This document shows, in pieces, positions 1 through 9,038 of a DNA stretch of 64,000 bases. The notes beneath the pieces are model-generated. The model was not told where the DNA came from. It did no database searches and was given only the letters and a program-made list of their open reading frames with translations. The DNA is from M3007 sp031398055 (GTDB lineage: Bacteria > Bacteroidota > Bacteroidia > Chitinophagales > Saprospiraceae): NCBI GenBank assembly GCA_031398055.1, contig JANNMS010000216.1, forward strand, positions 47,666-111,665. The letters run 5' to 3'. How positions within the stretch are numbered: the first letter of the stretch is position 1; each line of letters begins with the position of its first letter. The position numbers and the translations under genes are program-made.

Positions 1-597
1 AATCAGGCCAGCGGGGTGGGCGATGTCGGCCAAAAGCAATGCGCCGACGGCATCCGCGATTTTTCGAAAACGTTCAAAATCCCAATCTCTGGAATAAGCA
101 GATGCGCCGCAGATGATCATTTTTGGCCGGTGCTCGTGGGCAAGTTTTTCGACCTTGTCCATGTCAATCAGCCCTGTTTCCTGCTCGACTCCGTAAAAAA
201 CTGGTTGGTAAACTTTGCCCGAATAATTGACCGACGAGCCGTGCGACAAATGGCCGCCGTGAGAAAGGTCAAAGCCCAAAATGGTGTCGCCCGGCTGCAA
301 ACAGGCCAAAAAAACCGCTGCATTTGCCTGCGCCCCGGAGTGGGGTTGGACGTTTGCCCAAGCCGCGCCGAAAAGTTCTTTCAAACGGTCAATTGCCAAT
401 TGTTCTATTTCGTCCACGACCTCGCAGCCGCCGTAATACCTGCGACCGGGATAGCCCTCGGCGTATTTATTGGTCAGACAACTGCCCATCGCGGCGATGA
501 CATTTTGGCTCGTAAAATTTTCGGAAGCGATGAGTTCGAGGCCGTCGCGTTGGCGGGCGAGTTCTTTTTTGATGAGTTGAAAAACTACGTCTTGCAT
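1..597 (-). CDS. glyA: Serine hydroxymethyltransferase, N-terminal 199 residues (runs off the left edge)
   Basis: SHMT is a cytosolic PLP enzyme that interconverts serine and glycine while loading one-carbon units onto tetrahydrofolate. Translating the minus strand from the ATG at 597 gives an uninterrupted frame to base 1. It opens with MQDVVFQLIKKELARQRDG and then shows the family signatures LELIASENFTS, LTNKYAEGYPGRRYYGG, QPHSGAQAN and DLSHGGHLSHG. The segment ends in LLADIAHPAGLI, just before the PLP-lysine region, so roughly the first half of a ~420-residue protein is present. It starts 61 bp after the membrane-protein gene on the same strand, with a good -7 promoter element in that gap, so it probably has its own promoter. 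An open frame on the opposite strand here is only its shadow. Confidence 0.95.
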   Translation of the reverse strand, partial: MQDVVFQLIKKELARQRDGLELIASENFTSQNVIAAMGSCLTNKYAEGYPGRRYYGGCEVVDEIEQLAIDRLKELFGAAWANVQPHSGAQANAAVFLACLQPGDTILGFDLSHGGHLSHGSSVNYSGKVYQPVFYGVEQETGLIDMDKVEKLAHEHRPKMIICGASAYSRDWDFERFRKIADAVGALLLADIAHPAGLI

Positions 598-623
598 TTA
601 TTTTTGGTTGAAATTTTGGGGGG

Positions 624-631
624 CAAAAGTA
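624..631 (-). promoter_or_regulatory. -7 element of the glyA promoter
   Basis: The minus strand reads TACTTTTG, an exact match to the Bacteroidota TAnnTTTG element, 27 bp before the glyA ATG. No convincing -33 TTTG was found at the usual 19-23 bp spacing. Confidence 0.5.
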
Positions 632-658
632 GTGAAATTGAACTTCGGTTTGAGCGAA

Positions 659-1852
659 TTATTTAGGTTGGATTTCCAAAAAAACATCAAAACCCAAAAT
701 GCCATGCCCGACCAAAATTTGCACCGAATCGCCGGCGGTTATTTTTTCCCACTCCTCGTTTTTGATTGAAAACCGTTTTTCTTTTCCGTCAAAATCCAAA
801 AAAAGGTATCGCTGGTTTTTTGCACCGCTGGTTTTTTGGTTGGCATAAAATCTTTGGGAAACCACATTTTTTTTGGCTGTCCGATGATTGAAAATGACGG
901 AAAAGGCAAGCGTGGCAAAAATGCCAACCACATAAACTCTCAAAATTAATTTTGAACGAAGGTTAGTCTGTATTTTAAAAAATTCGGTTAAATGGGTTTT
1001 TAAAAAATCCATCAGTATCCAACCCAACAAAAATCCACCCGCTGTAAAAATCAACCAAAATTTAAATTCCTCGACTAGCCGCGAAAAAAAAGGCCGGTCG
1101 AGGAAAAACACACCAAAAAAACCGCCAATCATTAGCACCGAAAAAAGGTTGTCCAACCTGTTCTCGCCCACAGACCAGGTCGAGAATTGTTGGGTTTTGG
1201 CATTGCTCAAATTTTTGTTCAAATAAACCCCCAAACCGAAAAGCAGGGCAAAAAAAACTACGATGCAGGGCAAATTATACAAAAATTCATGGCTCCAAAT
1301 GGGTGTGTCCCCTGCAAAAACCATGGGCAGTAGGCTCAAAAACATCAGAATCACAAACAAAACAATGATACTTCTGAATTTTTTATCGGAAGCCCATTTT
1401 GAGCCGATGTCGTGGCTATTCGCACCTTTTTGGCCGAAAGCAAGGATCATGGCACTCGCCAAACCGAGGACAAAGACAATTATCAATACCAAAAAAGGCA
1501 TTTTAATCCATCCATATTTTCCCAAAAGGCATAAAATGAACGAACCAACTGCCATCATACCGCAAATCCACAAAATTCGCCACCGTACTTTTGGGTTTTC
1601 GGGCAAGTTTTCGGAGGTTGTGGCTTGCGGCATCACCTCAAAATCTTCGGCAAAAGTTTCTAATTCGGATTCCTTTTCCAATTTGTCGAGCCGGAATTTC
1701 ATGTTCAAAAAACCGACCAGCATCAAAATCACCGCCAGCCAGCCAAAAACATGGTGTGCCCAGCCCTGCAAATTCCAAATAATTGCCATCAGCCCAGCAC
1801 CGACAGTAATTAATATGAAGGGCGTTTTCAGGAGTTTCCAGTAAAATTTCAT
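659..1852 (-). CDS. Polytopic membrane protein of unknown function
   Basis: A 397-residue protein that I do not recognise. About eight or nine hydrophobic segments are visible, near residues 10-28, 35-52, 92-111, 118-139, 160-180, 193-210, 237-252, 264-283 and 304-322. A charged cytosolic-type loop (about 53-90) lies between the second and third. The last ~75 residues form a soluble tail with beta-like composition ending in GFDVFLEIQPK, perhaps a small domain beside the membrane. No catalytic or transporter motif is evident. The stop of the thiolase gene lies 6 bp upstream of its ATG, so the two are almost certainly cotranscribed. That does not by itself link it to acyl-CoA metabolism. Confidence 0.8.
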   Translation of the reverse strand: MKFYWKLLKTPFILITVGAGLMAIIWNLQGWAHHVFGWLAVILMLVGFLNMKFRLDKLEKESELETFAEDFEVMPQATTSENLPENPKVRWRILWICGMMAVGSFILCLLGKYGWIKMPFLVLIIVFVLGLASAMILAFGQKGANSHDIGSKWASDKKFRSIIVLFVILMFLSLLPMVFAGDTPIWSHEFLYNLPCIVVFFALLFGLGVYLNKNLSNAKTQQFSTWSVGENRLDNLFSVLMIGGFFGVFFLDRPFFSRLVEEFKFWLIFTAGGFLLGWILMDFLKTHLTEFFKIQTNLRSKLILRVYVVGIFATLAFSVIFNHRTAKKNVVSQRFYANQKTSGAKNQRYLFLDFDGKEKRFSIKNEEWEKITAGDSVQILVGHGILGFDVFLEIQPK

Positions 1853-1858
1853 GGGAAA

Positions 1859-3037
1859 TCAGACTTTTTCAATCACAATCGCCGTCGCCCCGCCCCCGCC
1901 GTTGCAAATTGTGGCCAAACCGAGCGACCCGTTTTTGTGGTTCAAAACATTTGCCAAAGTCGTAACAATCCGCGCGCCCGACGCGCCGAGCGGATGGCCG
2001 AGCGAAACCGCCCCGCCAAAAACATTGGTTTTCGCGTGGTCCACGTTCAAAACCTGCTCGAAAGCCAAAGTCACCACCGAAAACGCCTCGTTCACCTCGA
2101 AAAAATCAATGTCCGAAAGTTTTGCTTTTGCCATTTTCAGCGCTTTTGGCGCGGCTTTCGTGGGCGAAGTCGTGAACCATTCCGGTTCCTGTTCGGCGTC
2201 GGCGAAGCCACGGATTTTTGCGATCGGGTGCAGTCCAAATTTTTTCACCGCCGCTGCCGAAGCCAAAATCAGGGCCGCCGCCCCGTCATTTATCGTCGAA
2301 GCATTTGCTGCCGTCACCGTTCCGTCGGCTGCGAAAACGGGGCGCAAACCGGGAATTTTGTCAAACATCACTTTCTTAAATTCCTCGTCCTCAACGATTT
2401 GCATCGGGTCGCCTTTTTTTTGCGGGATCGAAACGGGGACGATTTCGGTTTTAAAAAAACCATTTTGAGTCGCCGCCGCCGACCTTTTGTAACTTTCGAC
2501 CGCAAAAGCATCCTGCGATTCGCGGCTAATTTTATACTTTTTTGCGGTCGCGTCGGCACAAAAACCCATCGCTTTTTGGTTGTAAACATCGGTCAAACCG
2601 TCCTTCGTCAGGCCGTCCACAATTTCGCCGTTGCCAAATTTGTAGCCGTACCGGGCATTTGGCAAATAAAAAGGGATCTGGCTCATGTTTTCCATGCCGC
2701 CCGCAACCACGATTTCATTCAAACCCAACATGATACTTTGCGCCCCGAGAGTGATGGCTTTCATGCCCGACGCGCACACCTTATTAATTGTGGTGCAAGG
2801 AATATTGGCCGGAAGGCCTGCAAAAATCGCCGCCTGCCGCGCCGGTGCCTGCCCCAAATTGGCGGAAACGACATTGCCCATCAAGACTTCGTTGACAAAT
2901 TTGGCTTCCAAACCCGCTTTTTCGAGCGCGCCGCGGATCGCCGCCGCGCCCAATTGCGTGGCCGAAACGCCCGACAAAACGCCCCCAAAACTGCCGATCG
3001 GCGTGCGGACAGCGGAACAAATGAATACTTCTTTCAT
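1859..3037 (-). CDS. Acetyl-CoA C-acetyltransferase (thiolase)
   Basis: A cytosolic thiolase that condenses two acetyl-CoA or cleaves acetoacetyl-CoA, in beta-oxidation or ketone metabolism. The frame stays open further upstream, but the ATG at 3037 gives the canonical start MKEVFICSAVRTPIGSFGG and the usual 392-residue length. Catalytic residues are clear: Cys88 in INKVCASGMKA, His348 in GHPLGASGAR and Cys378 in CNGGGGATA. The asparagine after Cys378 replaces the Ile or Val seen in many homologues, but the nucleophiles are intact. The downstream membrane-protein gene follows after 6 bp. A TACCTTCG -7 variant lies 49 bp upstream, facing a divergent promoter for the GT-C-type gene. Exact chain-length specificity cannot be read from sequence. 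Confidence 0.93.
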   Translation of the reverse strand: MKEVFICSAVRTPIGSFGGVLSGVSATQLGAAAIRGALEKAGLEAKFVNEVLMGNVVSANLGQAPARQAAIFAGLPANIPCTTINKVCASGMKAITLGAQSIMLGLNEIVVAGGMENMSQIPFYLPNARYGYKFGNGEIVDGLTKDGLTDVYNQKAMGFCADATAKKYKISRESQDAFAVESYKRSAAATQNGFFKTEIVPVSIPQKKGDPMQIVEDEEFKKVMFDKIPGLRPVFAADGTVTAANASTINDGAAALILASAAAVKKFGLHPIAKIRGFADAEQEPEWFTTSPTKAAPKALKMAKAKLSDIDFFEVNEAFSVVTLAFEQVLNVDHAKTNVFGGAVSLGHPLGASGARIVTTLANVLNHKNGSLGLATICNGGGGATAIVIEKV

Positions 3038-3085
3038 AATTTTGGTAAAATTTGATAAATTTTTGGTCAGGTAAAAAATCGGGGG

Positions 3086-3122
3086 CGAAGGTAAATCTCT
3101 TGTCTTGCCCGGTTTACTTTCG
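3086..3122. promoter_or_regulatory. Divergent -7 promoter elements
   Basis: The minus strand carries TACCTTCG at 3093-3086, directed at the thiolase. The plus strand carries TACTTTCG at 3115-3122, directed at the membrane glycosyltransferase. Both differ from TAnnTTTG by one or two bases. No clear -33 elements were seen. The downstream stretch 3157-3175 contains AAAGTTTTGTAAACGTGGAC, a near copy of one arm of the hairpin at 60026-60062. Confidence 0.4.
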
Positions 3123-3198
3123 CCCAAAAATTAGTGGTTCGCAAGGCCTTAATTTTTAAAGTTTTGTAAACGTGGACACCGCCAAAAGTTCAATAAAA

Positions 3199-4632
3199 AT
3201 GAAAAATCAACTGTCAAAATACTTCCTGCCGACCCTCGCCGTCGCCTATTTTTTTTACCTCTGCCTTCGGGCTTGGTACTTGCCAATCACGACCGATGAA
3301 GGCACGACTTGGTACAATTTTGTGCCCCATTCTGTGTATGATTTATTGTCTTTTAAAGACCCGATTCCCAACAATCACTTGCTCAACACGCTGTTAATCA
3401 AGTTGTTGCACACGTTTTTGGAGCCGCACCAATTTACGGTTCGGATACCTGCGTTGCTCGGCGGCGCGGCATATTTGGTTGCGGCAATCGGCATCGCACG
3501 GCTTTTGGATTGGCGTTTTTGGTTGCAATTTTTGGTGTTCGCCTCGCTTTTGGGCAATCATTATATCTGCGAATTTTTGAGTTTGGCGCGTGGCTACGGC
3601 ATGTCGGCGGGGTATGTTTTGGTGGCGATTTGGATGGGTTTGAAATTTTTAAAAAATGAAAATGTGGCGACTTTGCGCTGGGCCATGTTTTGGGCGGTCA
3701 TCTCGGTTTTGGCCAGTTTCACAGCTTTGAATTTTTTCCTGCCACTGTGTTTTTACTTTTTCGTGGTCATTTTTCAAAAAAAAATGCCCCGCCAATTTTG
3801 GTTTTCGGTTGTGGCGGGCATCGTTTCGCTGGCTGCGATTTGTTATTTTCCTTTCAAAAGAATGTCCGAAACCGATCAGTTTCACTTTTGGTCGCTCGAA
3901 GGTTTTTGGAAGGACACGGTGCTTTCGATGGCGCGCGGCTACCGTTCGGGCAAGGAAATGTTCGGCCATTTTACCCCCGAAATTTTGGGTTGGGCATTTT
4001 TAGCCGTCTGGTTTTTGTGGGGAATTGCCGCGATTTGGCGTTGGAAAAAGGCAAAATTCAGTTTTTCAGAACCGGGGTTTTTTGGCTGGGCGATGCTCAC
4101 CGGGACGGCGGTCGTGACCATTTTGCAAGCGATTTTGATAAAAACGCCTTATTTGAGTGGCCGGACGGCGGTGATTTTTTGGCCGATGTTCGCGCTCGGC
4201 GTGCCGTTTTTGGTGAAATGGTTGTCCGAAAAATGGATGGTCGTCGGTCGAGCGATCGGGATTGGGTTTGCTTTTTTGTTTTCATTTCATTTTTACAATT
4301 GCCTGCAACTCAAATCTTGCCAAGAATGGTGGTTCGATGCCTACACTTTTGAGGTTTTAGATTATTTGAAAAAGATAAAAGACGAGCGCGGCGACGGCCA
4401 AAAAATCCGACTTTCGAGTTATTGGTTGATGAACAACAGCCTCAATTTTGAAATCGACACCCGGCGCAGCGGCGATTTTGAAAAAGTGGAATGGCGGTCA
4501 AAATCCGACCCGGACGACCCGGCGGAGTTTTTGTACACCGAAAAAGGCGAGTTGCCGGTTTTTGAAAAAAACTTTGAAATCATTTGGGAAGTGGAAAAAA
4601 ACGGGCGGTACTTATTACAAAGAAAACGATAG
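3199..4632 (+). CDS. GT-C-type membrane glycosyltransferase-like protein
   Basis: A 477-residue inner-membrane protein with about ten hydrophobic helices. After the first helix it shows LPITTDEGTTW, an acidic pair in the first periplasmic loop as in polyprenyl-phosphate-sugar-dependent GT-C enzymes (RgtA/ArnT/PMT-like). NNHLLNTLLIKLL, RIPALLGGAAYL and LARGYGMSAGY follow, all typical of that fold. The C-terminal ~110 residues are a soluble domain. Such enzymes transfer a sugar from a lipid carrier to an envelope acceptor; donor and acceptor here are unknown. I chose the ATG at 3199 over a GTG at 3172 because it puts a basic start just before the first helix. It is divergent from the thiolase, and the next gene is a T9SS-secreted protein. 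Confidence 0.7.
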   Translation: MKNQLSKYFLPTLAVAYFFYLCLRAWYLPITTDEGTTWYNFVPHSVYDLLSFKDPIPNNHLLNTLLIKLLHTFLEPHQFTVRIPALLGGAAYLVAAIGIARLLDWRFWLQFLVFASLLGNHYICEFLSLARGYGMSAGYVLVAIWMGLKFLKNENVATLRWAMFWAVISVLASFTALNFFLPLCFYFFVVIFQKKMPRQFWFSVVAGIVSLAAICYFPFKRMSETDQFHFWSLEGFWKDTVLSMARGYRSGKEMFGHFTPEILGWAFLAVWFLWGIAAIWRWKKAKFSFSEPGFFGWAMLTGTAVVTILQAILIKTPYLSGRTAVIFWPMFALGVPFLVKWLSEKWMVVGRAIGIGFAFLFSFHFYNCLQLKSCQEWWFDAYTFEVLDYLKKIKDERGDGQKIRLSSYWLMNNSLNFEIDTRRSGDFEKVEWRSKSDPDDPAEFLYTEKGELPVFEKNFEIIWEVEKNGRYLLQRKR

Positions 4633-4676
4633 TTGGGATTACGACTATCGCGTATTTTTCAGATTATAACAGTAAC

Positions 4677-4684
4677 TACCTTTG
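4677..4684 (+). promoter_or_regulatory. -7 element upstream of the T9SS protein
   Basis: TACCTTTG matches TAnnTTTG exactly and lies 115 bp before the chosen ATG at 4799. A -33 TTTG at proper spacing is not obvious. A TTG codon at 4682 opens the same reading frame but overlaps this element, which argues against it as the translation start. Confidence 0.4.
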
Positions 4685-4798
4685 TTTGACAAAATCCTGC
4701 TGGATAACCCGCAACAGGACAAGCACTTTTTTTTAAAAGATTTGTACAAAAGGGCTTTTCAGAAGGCAAATTTCCTTATTTCTAAAACTTACAACCGA

Positions 4799-7700
4799 AT
4801 GACAAATTTTCACTCGCTGCCTGCCACTCCCGCAGGCCGGCCAACCACAATTTTGAATTTTGAAAATCAGGTATTTTTAAATTCAAGTATTTTTCCAAAA
4901 AACAATTTTGTTCCAAAAAGGGGCACGGTTATTTTTCCAGCGGCGCACCTGTTTTTTCCACTTTGGCTGATGTTGTTTTCAGCACAACTGGCGGTGGCGC
5001 AAATTTCCATCCCGAACACCAGTTTTACCCACTCCGAGGATTTCAATACCCTTGCCACATCGGGGTCGTCCTCTACCGTTCCGTCGGGCTGGGCTTTTTT
5101 AGAGACAGGAATCCATGCCAATGCGTTTTATTCTGCCGGAAACGGAATCCTTAATTATGACACTTACAGTTTTGGTGCCACTGGCAATCTGGATAGGGCA
5201 TTCGGTGGCATGACAAGCACAAGTCTCAACGACACTTTGGAAACTCAGGTCGGTGTATGTTACACCAACAATACCGGTGGCACGATTTCAGCGCTCACCA
5301 TAACTTACACGGGAGAGACTTGGTTTGTGGGTGGATTGAACAGGCAGGACGGCCTCCAATTTCAATACAACCAAAATACTACGGGCATCGGCGGGGGTGG
5401 TACATGGACTTCTTTTGCTGGATTGGACTATTTCAATCTTGGCCAGTCCATTGGCGGCGGTTCTTTGCGGCACTCGGCGGTAGTCACAGCAACCATTTCT
5501 GGCTTGAACATTGCGCCCGGCAATACCTTTTGTTTCAGGTGGTTTAGTTACCATGCCACGGGATCTACTTTTCAAGATGGCATCGGCATCGATGATTATA
5601 CCTTAAACAATTTCGTTGGCTGCACGCCGCCAACTGTCAATGCCCCGACTGTCACCCAACCGACTTGTGCCGTGCCGACCGGCACGATCGTAGTGAACGC
5701 GACTGGCGGCGGGACACTCGAATACAGTGTGGACAACGGTTCGAACTGGGAAACTGACGAAACGTTCAGCGGGCTTTCCGCTGGAAATTACAACATCAAA
5801 GTGCGTTTGCAAGCCAACCAGACCTGCATGACAACTTACGCAAGCAATCCAGTCGTGCTCAATTCTCCATTTTCCGCAACCTCTACCGACACTTGGACGG
5901 GCTGCGTCTCGACCAACTGGGCAACGGCGGGCAACTGGCAGGACGGCTCCCTGCCGACCTCGGCGGACAACGTGACCATCCCGAACGTGACGAACGACCC
6001 GACCATCAGCACGGCGGCTATCGCAAAATCAGTCACGGTGCAAACGGGCGCGGTGCTGACCATCGCAGCGGCTGGCTCGCTGACCATCAACGGCTCGACG
6101 GGCAGCGGATTGACCAACTCCGGCACAGTGACCAACGACGGCTCGATAGAGATCGGCAATACCTCCATCATTGCCCTTCATGGTTTGGCAAACCAAAGTA
6201 TTTTTCAAAATTCAGGTTCGTTGGACATTGACCAGACCAATCAGCGGGGCATTTCCAACTCGGGCGCGGCTGCCAATTTCCAAAATTCCGGCATGGTGAA
6301 TATCGGGCAGGCTGTCGGTGTTGGATTTCAGGGGATACGCAATGGCGAAGGGGCTTTGTTCACCAATTTGTCTGGTGGGACGATCACCATTGATAGAATC
6401 AATATCGCCAATCCGGAGACTAATTTTCCCAGTCTCAGCAATAGAACAGGTTCAAATTTTTCCAATTTTGGCTCTATCGAAATTGGCTCATCGGCAAGTC
6501 CAGGACAAGACGGCGTTTTGAACGACGGCACTTTTACCAACCAGTCCTCCGGGAACCTAGAAATGAACCGAAATTGGGGCAATGGCATTTGGAATTATTT
6601 CGGAGGCTCGTTCACCAATCATGGACACATCGTCACGGGCAACCAAGATTCAACCGGGAGTTCCGGCATTTTAAACTACGCAAACTTTACAAACAGCGCG
6701 ACGGGCGAAATCGAAATAGACCGTCCGAGAAGTTCTGGCGTGGTCAATGCCACCGCAACGGGTATTTTTCAAAATCAAGGCACTTTGTCCATCGGTCAGA
6801 ATTTCGGGATGCCATTTTTTGGAGTTAACAACTTATTGAACGGTAGTTTTACCAATTCTGAAACTGGCATCATCGAAATTGACAACCAAGATTCGGATGG
6901 ATTTAAAAATGAATCTGGTGCCACCGTTCAAAATCTTGGAAAAATGACCCTCGGCGCGACCGCCCCGCCTGATGGCGACGGTATCAACAATGCCGCCACT
7001 TTCAACAACAACGCCTGCGGCGAAATCGCCATGTTCGCACCGCTCAACAACTCGTCAAGTTTCACCAACGCAGGTCTTTTTCGGGTAAATACTGCGTCCG
7101 CAAACACCAATTCCGCGCTGACAAACAACGGAATCATCGAATACCCGCAGGGAAATCCAATCCCGAACGTGTCGAACAATGAAATCATCGTCGCTCCAAT
7201 TTCCGGCGGCTGCAATATTTCCCCTGCACTTTCGCTCGGCGCGACGGTGGATTTTGACATCGCCGACGCATGGTTTTTGGATGAAAATTTGACCCTGCCC
7301 GCCGGGACTTTCAATGAATTGACCAATACTTTTTCAAATTCAAACGTGCCGAGCGGCGTGCCAACGGTCGTTTATTTTTCGATAAATGATGCGGCGGGCG
7401 GCTGTTCACGGACGGTTTCGGTTGAAATTACCTCGACGTGCAGCCCATGCAGCGGCACTGCCGAGATTTCTGGCGACGAAACTTACTGCCCGAACCCAGG
7501 CAATACCGTCACTTTGACCGCCTCGATTTCGACCACTGCGCAATCGTATTTGTGGGACGACAACTCGACAAATGCGACCCGCGACGTTTCCCCACTCGTT
7601 GCCACAACTTATTCCGTTGTCGTCACCGACACCGACGGCTGCACGGCCGAGGCAGATTTTACGGTCACGCCGCTTGCTTTGCCCGTCGTTTTGGTCAGTG

Positions 7701-8851
7701 GCCCATCGCCAGTTTGCAAGTTCGACGAGGTGAGTTTGACTGCCTCCGGCGGCGTGGATTACGAGTGGAATTCCGGGGAAATGATCGACGAAGTTTACAT
7801 CCCGTCGGCCACCGCGTCGTTTGTTTATTACGTAACTGTCACTGGTTCAAACGGTTGCACGGCCACGGGCGGCAAAAATTTGATTGTAAAAAATCTACCG
7901 GTCGTCAACATCACTGGAAATACAACACTTTGCGAAGGCCAATCCACCACACTTTCGGCAGCACTTTCCAACTGCACATATCTCTGGGATCCGACAAATG
8001 CGACCACTTCCAAAATCACCATTGCCCCGCTCGTCACCACAGATTACACCGTAATTATCACGAGCAACGCCACCGGATGTTCAAATTCTGGTTCGGTCAC
8101 GGTCAATTTGACGGGCCCGTGCACTTGCGAAGACAACAATATATTGGTCAATCCAGGTTTTGAAAATGGGAAAACGAGTTGGCCGACGACCGGCGCAGTT
8201 GTGGTTACGCAAGTTCCGAGCGAAGTCCACAGCGGTTCAAAAGCACTCCGGATTTGTAACAACACAGCGGGCGCAAACCAACGCCCGGCGGCTTTGCCGG
8301 GGCAAAGTTTCATTTTCAGCGGTTGGGCAAAAAAGAGTGGTAGCATCGCCAGTTCTGTTGGCATCCAATTTTTGAATGCCAGCCTCGGCGTGATTTCGGA
8401 GACAAACCAGACGATAAACAGCACGGTTTATCAGGAATTTAGCATCACCGTCACCGCGCCCGCTGGCACAAAATGGGTAAAAGTGAAATTCGCGGCGGGG
8501 CCTGGCAGCGGCTGTTTTTATGTCGATGATTTTTGTTTGGTCTTGACCGTGTCGGGCTGTAAAAATTGCCGGACCACTCCTGCAAATATTGGAGATGTAG
8601 TTTCCAACCTGCTTATTTTCCCGAACCCGACGGACAACTTGTTGAACATCAGCAGTTTGGATAGCGGAGCGGTGTCCGGTGAAGTTTCCATTTTCAATGC
8701 TTTTGGGCAAAAGGTTTTTTCTGAAAATGTTGAAACGGCAGTAGGCGAGCAGGGCATTTTACAGGTCGGGCATTTGCCGGAAGGCGCGTATTTTTTGGTT
8801 TTTAGAAATGAAAAAGGGGAAATTTCGAGCGAGCGTTTTGTAAAAATGTAA
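4799..8851 (+). CDS. T9SS type A cargo: large surface protein with beta-helix-like repeats and Ig-like domains
   Basis: A 1350-residue secreted protein. The ATG at 4799 gives an unusually long signal region (hydrophobic core about 48-62, likely cleavage after LAVAQ at 68). A beta-rich N-terminal domain occupies about 69-276 and a SprB/Ig-like unit about 281-359. Residues 368-806 hold a long run of ~25-residue motifs of the form 'GxFxNxGxIxIG' that should stack as a beta-solenoid. Several PKD/Ig-like units (about 806-1110) and a carbohydrate-binding-like jelly-roll starting NNILVNPGFENG (about 1113-1254) follow. The end (about 1270-1350) is a type A sorting domain with FPNPTDNLLNI, VGHLPEGAYFLVF and a final RFVKM. 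It is probably exported by the Sec and T9SS pathways and attached to the surface. No catalytic domain was recognised, so an adhesin or polysaccharide-binding role is inferred. Confidence 0.85.
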   Translation: MTNFHSLPATPAGRPTTILNFENQVFLNSSIFPKNNFVPKRGTVIFPAAHLFFPLWLMLFSAQLAVAQISIPNTSFTHSEDFNTLATSGSSSTVPSGWAFLETGIHANAFYSAGNGILNYDTYSFGATGNLDRAFGGMTSTSLNDTLETQVGVCYTNNTGGTISALTITYTGETWFVGGLNRQDGLQFQYNQNTTGIGGGGTWTSFAGLDYFNLGQSIGGGSLRHSAVVTATISGLNIAPGNTFCFRWFSYHATGSTFQDGIGIDDYTLNNFVGCTPPTVNAPTVTQPTCAVPTGTIVVNATGGGTLEYSVDNGSNWETDETFSGLSAGNYNIKVRLQANQTCMTTYASNPVVLNSPFSATSTDTWTGCVSTNWATAGNWQDGSLPTSADNVTIPNVTNDPTISTAAIAKSVTVQTGAVLTIAAAGSLTINGSTGSGLTNSGTVTNDGSIEIGNTSIIALHGLANQSIFQNSGSLDIDQTNQRGISNSGAAANFQNSGMVNIGQAVGVGFQGIRNGEGALFTNLSGGTITIDRINIANPETNFPSLSNRTGSNFSNFGSIEIGSSASPGQDGVLNDGTFTNQSSGNLEMNRNWGNGIWNYFGGSFTNHGHIVTGNQDSTGSSGILNYANFTNSATGEIEIDRPRSSGVVNATATGIFQNQGTLSIGQNFGMPFFGVNNLLNGSFTNSETGIIEIDNQDSDGFKNESGATVQNLGKMTLGATAPPDGDGINNAATFNNNACGEIAMFAPLNNSSSFTNAGLFRVNTASANTNSALTNNGIIEYPQGNPIPNVSNNEIIVAPISGGCNISPALSLGATVDFDIADAWFLDENLTLPAGTFNELTNTFSNSNVPSGVPTVVYFSINDAAGGCSRTVSVEITSTCSPCSGTAEISGDETYCPNPGNTVTLTASISTTAQSYLWDDNSTNATRDVSPLVATTYSVVVTDTDGCTAEADFTVTPLALPVVLVSGPSPVCKFDEVSLTASGGVDYEWNSGEMIDEVYIPSATASFVYYVTVTGSNGCTATGGKNLIVKNLPVVNITGNTTLCEGQSTTLSAALSNCTYLWDPTNATTSKITIAPLVTTDYTVIITSNATGCSNSGSVTVNLTGPCTCEDNNILVNPGFENGKTSWPTTGAVVVTQVPSEVHSGSKALRICNNTAGANQRPAALPGQSFIFSGWAKKSGSIASSVGIQFLNASLGVISETNQTINSTVYQEFSITVTAPAGTKWVKVKFAAGPGSGCFYVDDFCLVLTVSGCKNCRTTPANIGDVVSNLLIFPNPTDNLLNISSLDSGAVSGEVSIFNAFGQKVFSENVETAVGEQGILQVGHLPEGAYFLVFRNEKGEISSERFVKM

Positions 8852-8888
8852 GGCCAATCTCCAGTTTGGCCGACCCAGTTTTTTTGTC

Positions 8889-8929
8889 AACGTCGCCGAG
8901 GTTTTGAAAACCTCGGCGACGTTTTTTTT
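8889..8929 (+). terminator. Rho-independent terminator after the 1350-aa gene
   Basis: Perfect 17-bp arms at 8889-8905 and 8907-8923 (core CGTCGCCGAGGTTTT) are separated by one base and followed by eight T. It lies 37 bp after the stop and is nearly loop-less. Confidence 0.9.
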
Positions 8930-8986
8930 CAACCCGAAAAACCACTGTCCAAAAAAGGTCGGCGAGCAACCAGTTCGCCGCCCTTT

Positions 8987-9020
8987 TTTGCCACAAGTTT
9001 TCCGGGGGCATTTACTTTTG
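8987..9020 (+). promoter_or_regulatory. Promoter of the TPR-HTH regulator
   Basis: TTTG at 8987-8990 and TACTTTTG at 9013-9020 are separated by 22 bp, a good Bacteroidota promoter. Transcription would begin near 9027, just ahead of the ATG at 9039. This supports that start over the ATG at 8904, which lies inside the preceding terminator. Confidence 0.7.
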
Positions 9021-9038
9021 GGCAATCAACCAATTGTC

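Noticed and set aside
16..666. Plus-strand open frame of 216 codons
   Set aside because: It is antisense to the clearly recognisable glyA sequence and has no family features.
4682..4798. TTG start extending the 1350-aa protein upstream
   Set aside because: It overlaps a TACCTTTG promoter element and adds a stretch unlike a signal peptide.
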